Assembly (NCBI GenBank): GCA_026004195.1
Contig: BPIQ01000002.1
Span: forward strand, 806,585-870,584
Reading direction: 5' to 3'
DNA length: 64,000 bases
DNA from: Candidatus Binatia bacterium
GTDB lineage: Bacteria > Desulfobacterota > Binatia > HRBIN30 > BPIQ01
Of the stretch, positions 1 to 9,411 are shown one piece after another. The position numbers were made by a program, and so were the translations under genes. Every line of letters begins with the position of its first letter. Positions within the stretch are counted from its first letter, which is position 1. A model generated the notes under the pieces. The model had not been told where the DNA came from. It worked only from the letters and a program-made list of their open reading frames with translations, and ran no database searches.

Positions 1-323
1 GGGTCGAAAAAAAAGCCGAGTTCGCGGTTGCTCGCCACCACGACCCGGCCGCCCACGAAGAATCCCAGCTCGCCGCATGCCAGGGTTTCGAACTCCGCCA
101 CCTCGGCCTCGTCTTCGAAGCCTACCCAGAGCCGATCCCGCCCCGAAGAGTCGGCCACGAGCACGAGAGCCGCCGTCCCGAAAGCGGGATCGTCCGGGCC
201 GGGCGGAACGAGGTCGCAGCCGACGGTGGTGCCTCCGGTGAGCTCGACGACGCACCGGCCCCCACAGGAGAGCAGGAACAAGAAGAGGACGCCCGAGGCG
301 CTAAACACCCGTGCGGCCGTCAC
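1..323 (-). CDS. Partial lipoprotein, C-terminus beyond the left edge
   Basis: An open minus-strand frame runs without a stop from a GTG at 323 to the window edge, about 107 residues. The first residues carry two arginine/alanine-rich turns, then a hydrophobic stretch ending in the lipobox FLLSC at about residues 16-20. This predicts a lipid-anchored envelope protein. The rest is rich in Val, Gly and acidic residues and I do not recognise a domain. The start overlaps the end of the upstream VWA gene by 23 bases, and AAGGTG sits just upstream of the GTG, so it is probably the third gene of the CbbQ-like/VWA operon. A second in-frame GTG at 308 would remove the arginine. Function unknown. Confidence 0.6.
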   Translation of the reverse strand, partial: MTAARVFSASGVLFLFLLSCGGRCVVELTGGTTVGCDLVPPGPDDPAFGTAALVLVADSSGRDRLWVGFEDEAEVAEFETLACGELGFFVGGRVVVASNRELGFFFD

Positions 324-3300
324 GGGTCACCTTGCGGTAGATTTTCGGAAGCTCCCGTGGGAGCGCGTGGGTGTCCTCGATCACCATGTAGCGAGAGGGC
401 TCGCACATCTCTCGCAGGTAATCGTGACCCGCCCGGTCCACCGTGATGCAGTAGGGGACGACCCCCCACGCTTCGAGTTCCCGCAAGGCGGCGGCCGTGT
501 CGCGAATTCCGTAGACGTTGCTCCGCCGGTCCTGGCCGTAGTCGAAGTCCTGGGGGAATCCGTCGCTCAAGAGAATCAGGTGCCTCCGGGCAGCCGCGAC
601 CGCGCGGAGTTTCGTGCCCGCGTGTCGCAGAGCGGCTCCCATGCGGGTGCTTCGTTTCGGTTCCATGCCTCCGATTCTCGACCGGACGGCGGAACTCAGA
701 CGTTCGACGAAGGACTTGGCCACGTAGAACTCGACGTTCCCGCGCCCGTGCCCCGAGAACCCGTAAATGGCGTAGGCGTCGCCGATCTCTTCGATCGCCT
801 GCGCCATCAGAACCAGGGCGGCTTTGGTGACGTCGATGATGCGTTTCCGGGAGCTCTTCTCGCCGACTCCGCCGACGACCTCGTCCGTCGACGCGCTCAT
901 GTCGACGAGAAAGACGGTGGCGACGTCTCTTTCTTCCCTGCGTCGCGTCACGTAGAGCTTCGTGCTCGGGGTGACGCGAGCCCTCCAGTCGGCTCGCGCA
1001 CGCACGAGCGCGTCGAAGTCGACCTCTTCTCCGTCCTCCATGCCTCGTACCCTCCGGTACCGCATCGGCCGGATCTTCTGGAACTGTCGCCGGATCTCGG
1101 GAACGAGCTCGGAGTACTCGGTCAGGATCCGCTCGAAACACTCCCCCGAGTCTCCGTCGAGCAGGATTTCGCGAAGCCGGCACCACCCCCTCCGATAGTC
1201 GCCGATCTGATAATCCCACTCGTCGTAGAAGTAGACGTCTCCACCCGACTCCCCGCTCCGCCCGGGCCGCAGAAGAACCGGGTGGAGCTCCCCGATCTCC
1301 TCGCGCAGCCGCTCCACGCCCGAAAGGGGGAGCTTCCCCACGAGCTCCGTGACGAAAAGCCCGCTCCGGTGAGACTCCGCGGACCGGGACTGCCCGAGCC
1401 TCCGTCCTTCGAGCCCCTCGAGAAGACGGCGGAGCTCCTCGTCGGAGAGCGCCGAGCCTCCGCCTTCGGCTCCTTCCTCGCCGAGCTCGATCGCTCGCTC
1501 CGCGGGGTTTTCGAGCTCGCTCGCCGAAGACTCGGGCGTGGAAACCGGCTTCGAACCGTCCTCCGAAAAAACGTCCAAACGTCCTTCGGCGATGCTCTTC
1601 TCGAAACCGAGATCGTCCGGGGAAGCCGGTTCGGAGGGCGTCGGCTCGCCGTCCAACAAAAAGCCGAGCCGCGCGACGATCCGTTCCGCTGCCGCGAACG
1701 AGTCCCGCACCCGGGCCTCCGGGAACGAAAGAGGACCGATTTCCGGACGGACGAAAAGAGCGAAAAGCCGTAGCCAGGGTGGCAACGACGCCGGGTCGCC
1801 CGCCGTCGATGCCGCCCAGAGCGCGTCGAAAAACCGCCGCCCGAGGGGAGGCCCGACGCCCGGGCACGCGCCAAGCCACTCCCGCGCCACCCAATCGAGA
1901 TCGGCAGCGAGACCCGGATAGGAAGCACGGATGCGGTGGGCCACGCGGAAGGTTTCCGTGAAAAGGAAAGCCTCCTCGAGGAACGCGGCGTACGGCGAAG
2001 ACCCGAAACACTCGAAGAGCTCCGGGCACTCGTAAGTCCCGAACTCCCGCCGGCCGGCCGCGAAACCGGCGAGCACACGGTAGAGCCGCTCGTTGTCCTC
2101 TCGCGTCGCGAACAGCGAGACCCGCTCGGGGAGAAAAACCGTCCCGGAACTCTCGAGAGGAAGGCAAAGTCGCGTGACGGGCACGGTGGCGAAGGACACG
2201 TCCTGCCCGCTCAACATGCGGACGAGCCGTCGCAGGACGCCTTCGAGCTCCTCGAGGCCCACGCCGGTCGAGAGCCCCTCGAGAACCCGCACGCTCGTCC
2301 GCGACTCCAATCCGAAGTAGGCGACGCCGGCTCGCGGGTTCTGCGCCGCGATCTCGAGCCCGCGTTCGACCCAGCTCGCGAGTCTTTTTTCGTCGGCCTG
2401 CTCGACGAGAAGGGGAAGCCGGCGGAAAAAGGGTAGTCCCGCCCCCGGAACGCGCGCGGCCACGAACTCCACGAGTCGAAGCACCTCTCTCCTTCGGGCG
2501 CCGGGGGGGAGACAACGAACGATAGGGGCGACCAGAGGCAACACTTCCGGGAGTTCGCTCCCGCACGCGGGGGCACAGGCCCGAAAGGCCGCCAGCACCG
2601 AAGTTCGCGACGCGCGCGTGAGAGAGGCGAGGTGCGAAGGCGCTTCTCGCAAAAAGGCGAAGGCGGCCCGCGGGTCGCGGGACGCAAGACGCCCGACGGT
2701 GTCCAGAAACAGCTCGTGCTCCCGCCCGTGCCAGCTCGAAAGTGTGCGGGGCAAGCTTCGGTAGACCTCCCCCTCCCGAGCGATACCGCGGAGCAGGGGG
2801 CCGAGCCGTGCCCAGGATGCGTAAGTCCGGGGATGGAGTACTTCGAGCGCCTCGCGCGAATGGGTGAAAAACGCCTGCGCGCAGAACTCGCCCTCCCACC
2901 CCTGGTCGCGGAGAAGTCCGAGGCCCGCACGGGCCCACGCTTCGAGCGCCTCCGGCGCGAGCGAAGGGACGACCGAGGCCGTTTCCCTGGCGAAGGTGGA
3001 GGCGAGCTTCCGGGAAACCCGGAGGATTTCCGAAACCGCCCCCGCCCAGCGGCGAACGCGGTAGAACCCGCTCTCACCGAGGGAAGGTACGTCGACCGAA
3101 AAAAAAGCCGTGGCGACCTCCCGCGCCGGGGGCTCCCGCTCGAGAAACCCGAGACCCGTCTCCACCCATTCGCGAAAGCTCTCCCCGAGCGCGATCCGAG
3201 CCCCGGCGGACGCACGGTAGAACGCCCGAGCGGCGGCGAGCGATCCCCGGGAGATGCGCTCGGCCGCCTCGTGGATCTCCCTACGAAGCTCCGGAGAGAG

Positions 3301-3384
3301 GTGCTCGAGCTCGCTCGTTTCGTCCGTCGGGGTCGCGTCCGGGAATCGTTGCCCTTCGACCCGGGGTGGCCTCCGGTTTTCCAT
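301..3384 (-). CDS. VWA-domain protein of the CbbO/NorD type
   Basis: Predicted 1027-residue soluble protein. The last 200 residues form a von Willebrand A domain with the MIDAS motif DMSAS at about 828-832, a conserved Thr region (RSTRMG) near 915 and LSDG near 942. The upstream 800 residues are helical and include an acidic, low-complexity stretch around 600-660. This layout is that of CbbO/NorD proteins, which work with a MoxR-class AAA+ ATPase to remodel a metalloenzyme such as RuBisCO or nitric oxide reductase. The ATPase gene lies immediately upstream with a 14-base gap, so the two probably form a complex. At 1027 residues it is longer than typical CbbO or NorD. No RuBisCO or NOR gene is in the window, so the client is unknown. 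The ATG at 3384 is chosen as the first Met after the ATPase stop. Confidence 0.85.
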   Translation of the reverse strand: MENRRPPRVEGQRFPDATPTDETSELEHLSPELRREIHEAAERISRGSLAAARAFYRASAGARIALGESFREWVETGLGFLEREPPAREVATAFFSVDVPSLGESGFYRVRRWAGAVSEILRVSRKLASTFARETASVVPSLAPEALEAWARAGLGLLRDQGWEGEFCAQAFFTHSREALEVLHPRTYASWARLGPLLRGIAREGEVYRSLPRTLSSWHGREHELFLDTVGRLASRDPRAAFAFLREAPSHLASLTRASRTSVLAAFRACAPACGSELPEVLPLVAPIVRCLPPGARRREVLRLVEFVAARVPGAGLPFFRRLPLLVEQADEKRLASWVERGLEIAAQNPRAGVAYFGLESRTSVRVLEGLSTGVGLEELEGVLRRLVRMLSGQDVSFATVPVTRLCLPLESSGTVFLPERVSLFATREDNERLYRVLAGFAAGRREFGTYECPELFECFGSSPYAAFLEEAFLFTETFRVAHRIRASYPGLAADLDWVAREWLGACPGVGPPLGRRFFDALWAASTAGDPASLPPWLRLFALFVRPEIGPLSFPEARVRDSFAAAERIVARLGFLLDGEPTPSEPASPDDLGFEKSIAEGRLDVFSEDGSKPVSTPESSASELENPAERAIELGEEGAEGGGSALSDEELRRLLEGLEGRRLGQSRSAESHRSGLFVTELVGKLPLSGVERLREEIGELHPVLLRPGRSGESGGDVYFYDEWDYQIGDYRRGWCRLREILLDGDSGECFERILTEYSELVPEIRRQFQKIRPMRYRRVRGMEDGEEVDFDALVRARADWRARVTPSTKLYVTRRREERDVATVFLVDMSASTDEVVGGVGEKSSRKRIIDVTKAALVLMAQAIEEIGDAYAIYGFSGHGRGNVEFYVAKSFVERLSSAVRSRIGGMEPKRSTRMGAALRHAGTKLRAVAAARRHLILLSDGFPQDFDYGQDRRSNVYGIRDTAAALRELEAWGVVPYCITVDRAGHDYLREMCEPSRYMVIEDTHALPRELPKIYRKVTRDGRTGV

Positions 3385-3398
3385 CGACCGCGGGGGGT

Positions 3399-4205
3399 TC
3401 AAGCGAAGACGGCGCCGACGACCTCGTCGATGGCCCTCTGCGTGTCCGCCTCGTCGGTGAGAGAACGGCTGATCGCGGCCGAGCAAGCTCTCCGGGGGGG
3501 AATCCCCTCCCGGACCAATCGCGCCGCGTAGATCAGGAGTCGCGTGCTCACCCCTTCTTCGAGCCCGCTCGCCTTCAAATGGCGGATCTTCTCGCCGAGT
3601 TTGGCGAGCTGGAGAGCCGTTTCCAGATCCACTCCACTTTCGTGGGCGATGATCCGAGCTTCCTTGTCGCGCGGTGGATAGCCGAACTCGATCGTGACGA
3701 ACCTCTGCCGTGTCGAGGGCTTGAGATCCTTCAGAACGCTCTGGTAGCCCGGGTTGTACGAAAGCACGAGCAGAAAGTCGGGATGGGCTTCGAGAATTTC
3801 TCCCCTCTTGTCGATCGGAAGAATCCGCCTGTGGTCCGTCAAAGGGTGGATCAGGACGATCGTGTCCTTCCTCGCCTCCACGATCTCGTCGAGGTAACAG
3901 ATCGCACCGTGACGCACCGCCTGCGTCAAAGGGCCGTCGATCCAGACCGTCTCGTCTCCCTGGATGAGGTAACGGCCGACGAGATCGCTGCCGCTCAGGT
4001 CCTCGTGGCAAGCCACCGTGACGAGGTTGGTGGGAATGCCCTCCGGCGGGCGACCGTTGCGGACCAAGACGGCCATGTGCTCCACGAAGCGCGTCTTCCC
4101 GCACCCCGTCGGCCCCTTGAGCAGGACCGGCAGGCGGGCTTCGTAGGCTGCCCGGAAGATCTCGACTTCGTCGCCGACGGGAAGATAAAAAGGCGGGGCC
4201 GTCAC
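3399..4205 (-). CDS. MoxR-family AAA+ ATPase, CbbQ/NirQ/NorQ type
   Basis: A 268-residue AAA+ ATPase, the usual length for CbbQ/NorQ. Walker A is GPTGCGKT at 31-38 and Walker B is CYLDEI at 103-108. The stretch [12 protein letters not shown] at 69-80 is characteristic of this subfamily. Family members form hexameric rings that, with a VWA adaptor, activate or load cofactors into metalloenzymes. The VWA partner follows 14 bases downstream. The start is a GTG at 4205, because no Met precedes the conserved N-terminus. No strong Shine-Dalgarno is visible. The gene is divergent from the FAD oxidoreductase, with 64 bases between starts. The family is secure; the client protein cannot be read from this window. 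Confidence 0.9.
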   Translation of the reverse strand: MTAPPFYLPVGDEVEIFRAAYEARLPVLLKGPTGCGKTRFVEHMAVLVRNGRPPEGIPTNLVTVACHEDLSGSDLVGRYLIQGDETVWIDGPLTQAVRHGAICYLDEIVEARKDTIVLIHPLTDHRRILPIDKRGEILEAHPDFLLVLSYNPGYQSVLKDLKPSTRQRFVTIEFGYPPRDKEARIIAHESGVDLETALQLAKLGEKIRHLKASGLEEGVSTRLLIYAARLVREGIPPRRACSAAISRSLTDEADTQRAIDEVVGAVFA

Positions 4206-4269
4206 CGTGGGTATCCGGCCGGCATTCTAGGAGCCCGGTTCTTCTAACGCAATTCTCGTCCCGAGCGCG

Positions 4270-5373
4270 ATGAAAGACGGAGACGCGGAGTCCCACCCCT
4301 GGGGCACGCCGCCCTGGAGGACGCCGGGCGGGATGCCACCCGCACGGTTTCCTTCACGGTGTTCGGTGGCGGTCGTGGGTGGAGGAATCACCGGGCTTTC
4401 CGTCGCCTCTTTTCTCGCACGCCGGGGGGTTCGGGACCTGGTCCTCTTCGAAAAGGATCGGGTGGGATCGGGAGCCACAGGGCGCAGCGGCGGAATCGCC
4501 CTCGAAGGGACGGCAGCCGGCCCGCCTTACGACCTGCCCGGCTGTCTCGAAGCCCTGGAGGACCTCGTCGAAACCGAGGCACTCGACTGCGAACTCGAAC
4601 GCGGGACCTGCTGGGAGCTCGTGCACGGGACGGGTTCGAGGATGCTTCCCTGGAGGGACGAAGGAAGACCGCTGTCCGTCGCAGCGAGCGTTCCCTGCGC
4701 CGTGCTCGATCCGGGTGCGCTCGCCGACGAACTCGCGCGAAAACTCGCCCGTCGAGAGGGCGTGACGATCCTCGAAAAGACGCCGGTGGGCCGGTTGCGG
4801 CGCGGAGCGATACCGGCACTGGAAACTCCCCGGGGGGTCTGCGAAGCGGACCGCATCGTGCTCGCGCTCGGTGCCTACACGGCCTCGCTCGTTCCCGTCG
4901 GGGATTCCTTTCGCTCGGTGTTGACCCTCGCCGTGTGCACGGACCCGCTCCCGGACGCTGCGCTCGCCGAACTCGGTCTCGCGGAAGCCCTTGCGTTCTA
5001 CACGCTCGACCTGCCCTACCTCTGGGGGCGGCGGACGGCGCGGGGAAGTCTCGTCGTCGGGGGCGGGCTCCTCGGGCCTCTCGGCGAAGAAATCGACCTC
5101 CGCCGAGGGAATGCAGCCCGGCTGCTCCGCAAGCTCACCGACCGCGTCCGGGCGCTCCACCCCACGCTATCCTCGGTGTCCGTTCGCTGGCGCTGGTGCG
5201 GACCCGTGGCTTTTCTGCCCGACCGAAAGCCGCTCTTGCGCACCGACCCCGAGGACGAGCGGATCGTCGTCACGGGAGCGTATGCCGGGCACGGGCTCGC
5301 GCTCGGCGTTCGCGTGGGGCAGCTCGTCGCGGACCATCTCGTGGAAGGCACTCCGCTTCCGGACTGGGGCTGA
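4270..5373 (+). CDS. FAD-dependent oxidoreductase (DAO/DadA superfamily)
   Basis: Predicted 367 residues. A Rossmann FAD-binding motif VAVVGGGITGLS lies at about 33-44, with a second dinucleotide-contact acidic residue at the end of strand 2 (LFEKD). A C-terminal TGAYAGHGLALG segment is typical of glycine/D-amino-acid oxidase family proteins (PF01266). It probably oxidises an amine or amino acid in the cytoplasm; the substrate cannot be deduced. The roughly 30 residues before the Rossmann strand are Pro-rich and poorly family-like, so the true start may lie downstream (for example Met22). It converges on the parvulin gene with a 47-base gap that shows no clear terminator. Confidence 0.85.
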   Translation: MKDGDAESHPWGTPPWRTPGGMPPARFPSRCSVAVVGGGITGLSVASFLARRGVRDLVLFEKDRVGSGATGRSGGIALEGTAAGPPYDLPGCLEALEDLVETEALDCELERGTCWELVHGTGSRMLPWRDEGRPLSVAASVPCAVLDPGALADELARKLARREGVTILEKTPVGRLRRGAIPALETPRGVCEADRIVLALGAYTASLVPVGDSFRSVLTLAVCTDPLPDAALAELGLAEALAFYTLDLPYLWGRRTARGSLVVGGGLLGPLGEEIDLRRGNAARLLRKLTDRVRALHPTLSSVSVRWRWCGPVAFLPDRKPLLRTDPEDERIVVTGAYAGHGLALGVRVGQLVADHLVEGTPLPDWG

Positions 5374-5420
5374 GTGCGCGCCCCCCGCCTCGGGCGCCGT
5401 CGCGAAGAGGTTCCGGGTGC

Positions 5421-6302
5421 CTACTCCCCGAGAGACTCCGGGAACACGACCCGATACCGGGACGCGAGCTTCGCGAGCGCTTTCCGGCGCGCGTCGCGCC
5501 GTCGTTCCTCGAGCCAGTCTTGCACGAGGCGCTCCCGGATCTCCTCGAACTCCGGCGTCCGCCCGCGCTCGCGCGAGAGGACGCGGAGGACATGGAACCC
5601 GTGGCGCGACCGCAGCGGCCCCGTCCAGCGCCCGACCGGAGCGGAGCGAACGGCGCGCGCGAACGCCTCGCCGAAGAGCGATGCGATTTCTTCGGCGGAC
5701 CTTTTCTCGAATCGCGACCCGAGAAGAAAAGGGAGCCCGAGTGACTCCGGGCGCTCCCCGGCACGCAGAGCCCGCAGGACGGCCCCCGCAGCCCGACCTT
5801 CGTCGCCGAGGAAAACCTGCACGAACGAGACCCGGTCCGGCTGCCGGTACGCGGAGCGCCGCGACCGGAAGTATCGTTCGAGTTCCGCTCGGGTGGGCAG
5901 TCGGTCGACCTCCGCATCGACGAGGAACTCCATCTTCTGGACGAGCCGCCGCCGAACGACGGGATCGTCCCGGTCGAGCCCGAGTGCCAGGGCTTCCCTG
6001 TAGAGCATCTCCTCTTCGACCCAGTTTCGAACGAGATCCCGGAGCCGTTCCCGTGACGGCCATTCGCCGGTCCGACGGAGGTGAGTTTCCCGCAGCACGC
6101 GCACCGTGTCTTCGTCGACCCGGACGGTCGTCCCTCCGTCGGGATCGCTCCACACGTACGCGAAAAGAAGTCCCGAACCGAGGAAAACGTACAGGAGCAG
6201 AGACCCGAGAGTCCTTCCGGCTGGACCGGCCCCCGGAGCAGTGGCACAAACGGTGATCGGTCCCGTTCGATGCCGCGATCCCGGAGAACGCCGCCGCTTC
6301 AT
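5421..6302 (-). CDS. Membrane-anchored parvulin-type peptidyl-prolyl isomerase
   Basis: Predicted 293 residues. A basic N-terminus is followed by one transmembrane segment (about 32-50) and then a soluble, probably periplasmic region. The C-terminal half contains a rotamase-like segment: GSRFEKR, then FARAVRSAPVGRWTGPLRSRHGFHVLRV, given here in parts as the VGRWTGPL and RHGFHVLRV motifs of PpiC/PF13145 proteins. Such proteins assist folding of exported proteins. A GAGG Shine-Dalgarno lies just upstream of the ATG at 6302. This start overlaps the divergent sulfatase start by 33 bases, so one of the two starts may be slightly off. Confidence 0.75.
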   Translation of the reverse strand: MKRRRSPGSRHRTGPITVCATAPGAGPAGRTLGSLLLYVFLGSGLLFAYVWSDPDGGTTVRVDEDTVRVLRETHLRRTGEWPSRERLRDLVRNWVEEEMLYREALALGLDRDDPVVRRRLVQKMEFLVDAEVDRLPTRAELERYFRSRRSAYRQPDRVSFVQVFLGDEGRAAGAVLRALRAGERPESLGLPFLLGSRFEKRSAEEIASLFGEAFARAVRSAPVGRWTGPLRSRHGFHVLRVLSRERGRTPEFEEIRERLVQDWLEERRRDARRKALAKLASRYRVVFPESLGE

Positions 6303-7670
6303 CTCCTCGCCCTCGTCACGGTCCTCGTTTGCGTCTCGGCCGCACTTTACCCCCTCCTCCGAACTCCCGCCAACCTGCCGGACGTCCTCCTGATCGTCCT
6401 CGACACCACGCGGGCGGACCGGCTGAGTCTCCATGGCTATCCTCGCCCCACGACGCCCATCCTGCGGGAGCTGGGCGAGCGGTCGGTCGTCTTCCGCCGC
6501 GCTTTCGCGACGAGCCCCTGGACCATACCGAGCCACGCCTCCCTCTTCACGGGAAAGATGCCCGGCGAACTCGGCGTCGGGTGGCACAACCTGCGGCTAC
6601 CGGAGGGGATTCCGACGCTGGCCGAAGTTTTCCGCTCGGCGGGTTACCGGACCGTGGCCTTCTTCCAGAACCCGATCCTCGAGGAGCCCTCGTTCGCCCG
6701 CGGGTTTTCCACGTGGCAGAAGACGGGCGTCGGGAAAGCAGCGAGCGAGCTGGCGCCGTTTTTGCGCTCGCTTTCGGCCGAGGAGCCCGTGTTCCTCTTC
6801 CTCAACCTCTTCGCCCCTCACCTGGCGTACAACCCCGCTCCGGAACATCGCTCGCTCTTCGTGCGGGAATGGTCTCCCCGGGTGCGGCGCCTCGCACACG
6901 CCCGCTGGCACACGCTCCTCGAGCGATACTGGTCCGGGAACCTTTCGCGGGAAGACATCGGCATTCTCGGGGACCTCTACGACGGGGAGCTCCACTGGGC
7001 GGATACCGAGCTCGGCCAGGTGTTCGCCCTCTGGAACGAGACGGGGCGGAGGCGTCCCCTCGTCGTCGCCGTGACCGCCGATCACGGCGAGAGTCTCGGA
7101 GAGAAAGGGCTCTTCGACCACCAGCTCAGCGTCTCCAACACCCTCCTGCACGTTCCTCTGGTTCTTTACGCTCCCGGGCGACTCGCCCCGGCGACGGTCT
7201 CCCGACCCGTCTCCCTTCGAGACCTGCCACGCACGCTCCTCGAACTCGCGGGAAACCGCCACGCCCGTTCGTTTCCGGGCCGATCGCTGGTGGAAAGAGC
7301 CGTGCACGACGGCGGCGGCGTCGTCGTTTCGGAGTACGAGCTTCCGGCCGTCGTCCTCGACGAACTCCGGACGGAGGTGCCTTCCTTCGATGTCGAGCCC
7401 TTCAGGCGAGGGCTCGTCGCCGTCCAGAACGAACGCTTCAAGCTCGTCGTGCCTACCGCCGGCAAGATGGAGCTCTACGACCTGCAGAAGGACCCGGAAG
7501 AGTCCCGCGACCTCTACCCTCCTCCCCCGGGCTCGGAGGCGGCGCGCGCCCTGCGAATCCTCCTCGCGGCGGTCGAAGCCGAATCGGGGACGGAAACCCA
7601 CCGAACGCCCGTCCTCTCCCCCGAGGACCTCGAGAGACTCCAGACCCTGGGCTACCTGCCCGGACCGTGA
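6270..7670 (+). CDS. Sulfatase-fold hydrolase, membrane-anchored
   Basis: Predicted 466 residues. One hydrophobic segment (about 10-30) suggests an N-terminal anchor or signal peptide, so the enzyme should face the periplasm. Sulfatase-family metal-site motifs are present: IVLDTTRAD at 42-50 and TADHGESLGEKG in the middle. In true sulfatases the nucleophile sits in C/S-x-P-S/A-R; here the aligned stretch is T85-I-P-S-H-A-S-L-F-T-G, with Thr instead of Cys or Ser. Formylglycine cannot form, so a classical sulfatase mechanism is unlikely; a Thr nucleophile as in phosphotransferases of this superfamily is an alternative. The start at 6270 overlaps the divergent parvulin gene. Confidence 0.85.
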   Translation: MPRSRRTPPLHLLALVTVLVCVSAALYPLLRTPANLPDVLLIVLDTTRADRLSLHGYPRPTTPILRELGERSVVFRRAFATSPWTIPSHASLFTGKMPGELGVGWHNLRLPEGIPTLAEVFRSAGYRTVAFFQNPILEEPSFARGFSTWQKTGVGKAASELAPFLRSLSAEEPVFLFLNLFAPHLAYNPAPEHRSLFVREWSPRVRRLAHARWHTLLERYWSGNLSREDIGILGDLYDGELHWADTELGQVFALWNETGRRRPLVVAVTADHGESLGEKGLFDHQLSVSNTLLHVPLVLYAPGRLAPATVSRPVSLRDLPRTLLELAGNRHARSFPGRSLVERAVHDGGGVVVSEYELPAVVLDELRTEVPSFDVEPFRRGLVAVQNERFKLVVPTAGKMELYDLQKDPEESRDLYPPPPGSEAARALRILLAAVEAESGTETHRTPVLSPEDLERLQTLGYLPGP

Positions 7671-8341
7671 GGGGCGGCGCGTCGCCTCGTCCCCTGCACG
7701 ACGGTAGGAAGGGCCGAAACGCTCGGCTCCCCGCGCACGTAAAAACGCCACGGACGCCGCGCGTCGGCTCCCGCGTAGGAAACTCCGACGCGCGCGGCGC
7801 GGCCTACGGCACGGTCGGGAACTTCCAGCCCCGGTTCGATCCGCAACGGGCCGTCGAGCAAGTCCGCGCCGTTGTGGCGTCGGTCGATCCCGAGCGCCCG
7901 GCACAGGTTGGCAGGCCCCTGGCAGAGCCGTCGATCCTCGACGCTTCGCCCTCTCCTCTCGCGCATGAGATCCAGTCCCCGGACGGGAAGGAGTGCTCGA
8001 ACCAGCACGGCGTGCGGGACGCCCACGTCGGCGACGACCACGTTGAAGCAGTAGTGCATCCCGTAGACGAAGTAGACGTAAGCGTGACCCGGGGGCCCGT
8101 ACATCACCTCGTTGCGGGCCGTTCGCCGTCCCCCGAACGAGTGCGCGGCACGGTCCCGGGGCCCCCGGTACGCCTCGGTTTCCACGACATAACCGGCGGC
8201 CGTCCCCTCGGGGCTCTCGTGCACGAGGAGCGTACCGAGAAGATCCCTCGCCACCACGAGCGCGTCACGCCGGAAAAACTCGCGATCGAGCGGTCCCCGC
8301 CGCGGCGGACACGATTCGAGCGAGAACGGGAGGATCTTCAT
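7652..8341 (-). CDS. DNA-3-methyladenine glycosylase (AAG/MPG family)
   Basis: Predicted 229 residues of the AAG/MPG family (PF02245), which removes alkylated purines such as 3-methyladenine to begin base excision repair. Recognisable segments are LARDLLGTLLV-like VVARDLLGTLLV, the catalytic region VVETEAYRGPRDRAAHS, the DNA-intercalating/active site stretch YGMHYCFNVV, and LCQGPANLCRALGI near the C-terminus. The ATG at 8341 overlaps the stop of the upstream TPR gene as ATGA, so translation is probably coupled. The 3' end overlaps the convergent sulfatase gene by 19 bases. Full length for bacterial members. Confidence 0.93.
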   Translation of the reverse strand: MKILPFSLESCPPRRGPLDREFFRRDALVVARDLLGTLLVHESPEGTAAGYVVETEAYRGPRDRAAHSFGGRRTARNEVMYGPPGHAYVYFVYGMHYCFNVVVADVGVPHAVLVRALLPVRGLDLMRERRGRSVEDRRLCQGPANLCRALGIDRRHNGADLLDGPLRIEPGLEVPDRAVGRAARVGVSYAGADARRPWRFYVRGEPSVSALPTVVQGTRRRAAPHGPGR

Positions 8342-9411
8342 TCGGTCAGCGACTGCATCAGGTTGCCGCTGCCGGCGTCGACGAGCCGGACTACCAGGGG
8401 TTCCGTCTTTCCGTGTCGTCGCTTCGCCGAACGCATCGCCTCGTGGATGCGGGAGAGAAACCGCTCGCGCACGGGCTCCGGCATCGCGTCCATCGGAAAA
8501 TCCCTGAGCCGCACGGTCATTTCGTCGCCGGACCAGGAGATGCTTTCCAGCTTGGGCCCGACCATGGGGTGGTTCCGGAAAAATCCCTCGGCTTCCGCCT
8601 CGAAGCTCGAAGCCGCGCCGAGCCGAGCGAGAACCTCGCCGACGCGCTCCCGGAAGCGATCGTCGGGAGCCGCCTTCTGCGCGGCACGGAACGTCTCGAC
8701 CGCCTGCTGCAAGTCGCCCTTTTCGTGGTAGGCGATGCCGAGGTTGAAAAGCGCCTCGAAAAACCCGGGCCTCGACCGCAGGATCTCTCGGTAGAGGGAA
8801 ATCGCGCGGTCGAGGTCTCCGCGAGCCATGTACATCGTGGCCATGTCCGTCCGCACGTCGAGGTCCTCGGGTTTCCGCTCGAGGTAGGCCCGGTAGTACC
8901 GGATCGCCTCGTCGGCGGCCTCGCGTTCGAAGGCGAGATTGCCGAGCTGCCGTAACGCCTCGAGGTCGGCGGGGTCGAGTTCGAGAACCCGGCGATAGGC
9001 CTTCTCGGCCTCGGCGAGGTAGGCGCGATCGAACTGCGCGGCACGGTATTGGACCGCTGCGGCCTTTTTCCACTTCTCCACGTTTTCGGGGTCTCGCTCC
9101 GCCTCTTCGCGGATCCCCCGGATCATCGCCCGGACATCCTCCGGGAGCTCGATCGGGGGATGGCCTTCGGGCAGCTCGGCCGAGCCCGGTGCGCTTCTAC
9201 CGGGTACCCGGGGTGGCACCCGCTCGCCGAGCCGTCCCAGGACGACGGCCGCGGCACCGACGAGGAGAACGCACGAAAAGACCAGCGCCGGAGCCGGGAT
9301 CCTCGGGATCGTGAACGGGCCGGAAGACACGGCGCGGCCGCAGGCGGAACAGTAGCGTGCGCCCGCCGGCACTCCCTCCGCCCCGCAATACGTGCAGAAG
9401 AAACGAGGCAT
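8338..9411 (-). CDS. Zinc-ribbon, membrane-anchored TPR protein
   Basis: Predicted 357 residues. The N-terminus carries a zinc ribbon, CTYCG followed by CSACG (about 6-25). A single transmembrane helix follows at about 40-60. After a linker, at least four tetratricopeptide repeats occupy roughly 110-260 (for example AYRRVLELDPADLEALRQLG and the next units). The last 100 residues form an extra domain of unknown type. It is probably a scaffold on the inner membrane. Met20 of the longest frame (position 9411) is chosen because it starts directly at the ribbon. The gene is translationally coupled to the downstream glycosylase, although no functional link is obvious. Confidence 0.8.
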   Translation of the reverse strand: MPRFFCTYCGAEGVPAGARYCSACGRAVSSGPFTIPRIPAPALVFSCVLLVGAAAVVLGRLGERVPPRVPGRSAPGSAELPEGHPPIELPEDVRAMIRGIREEAERDPENVEKWKKAAAVQYRAAQFDRAYLAEAEKAYRRVLELDPADLEALRQLGNLAFEREAADEAIRYYRAYLERKPEDLDVRTDMATMYMARGDLDRAISLYREILRSRPGFFEALFNLGIAYHEKGDLQQAVETFRAAQKAAPDDRFRERVGEVLARLGAASSFEAEAEGFFRNHPMVGPKLESISWSGDEMTVRLRDFPMDAMPEPVRERFLSRIHEAMRSAKRRHGKTEPLVVRLVDAGSGNLMQSLTE

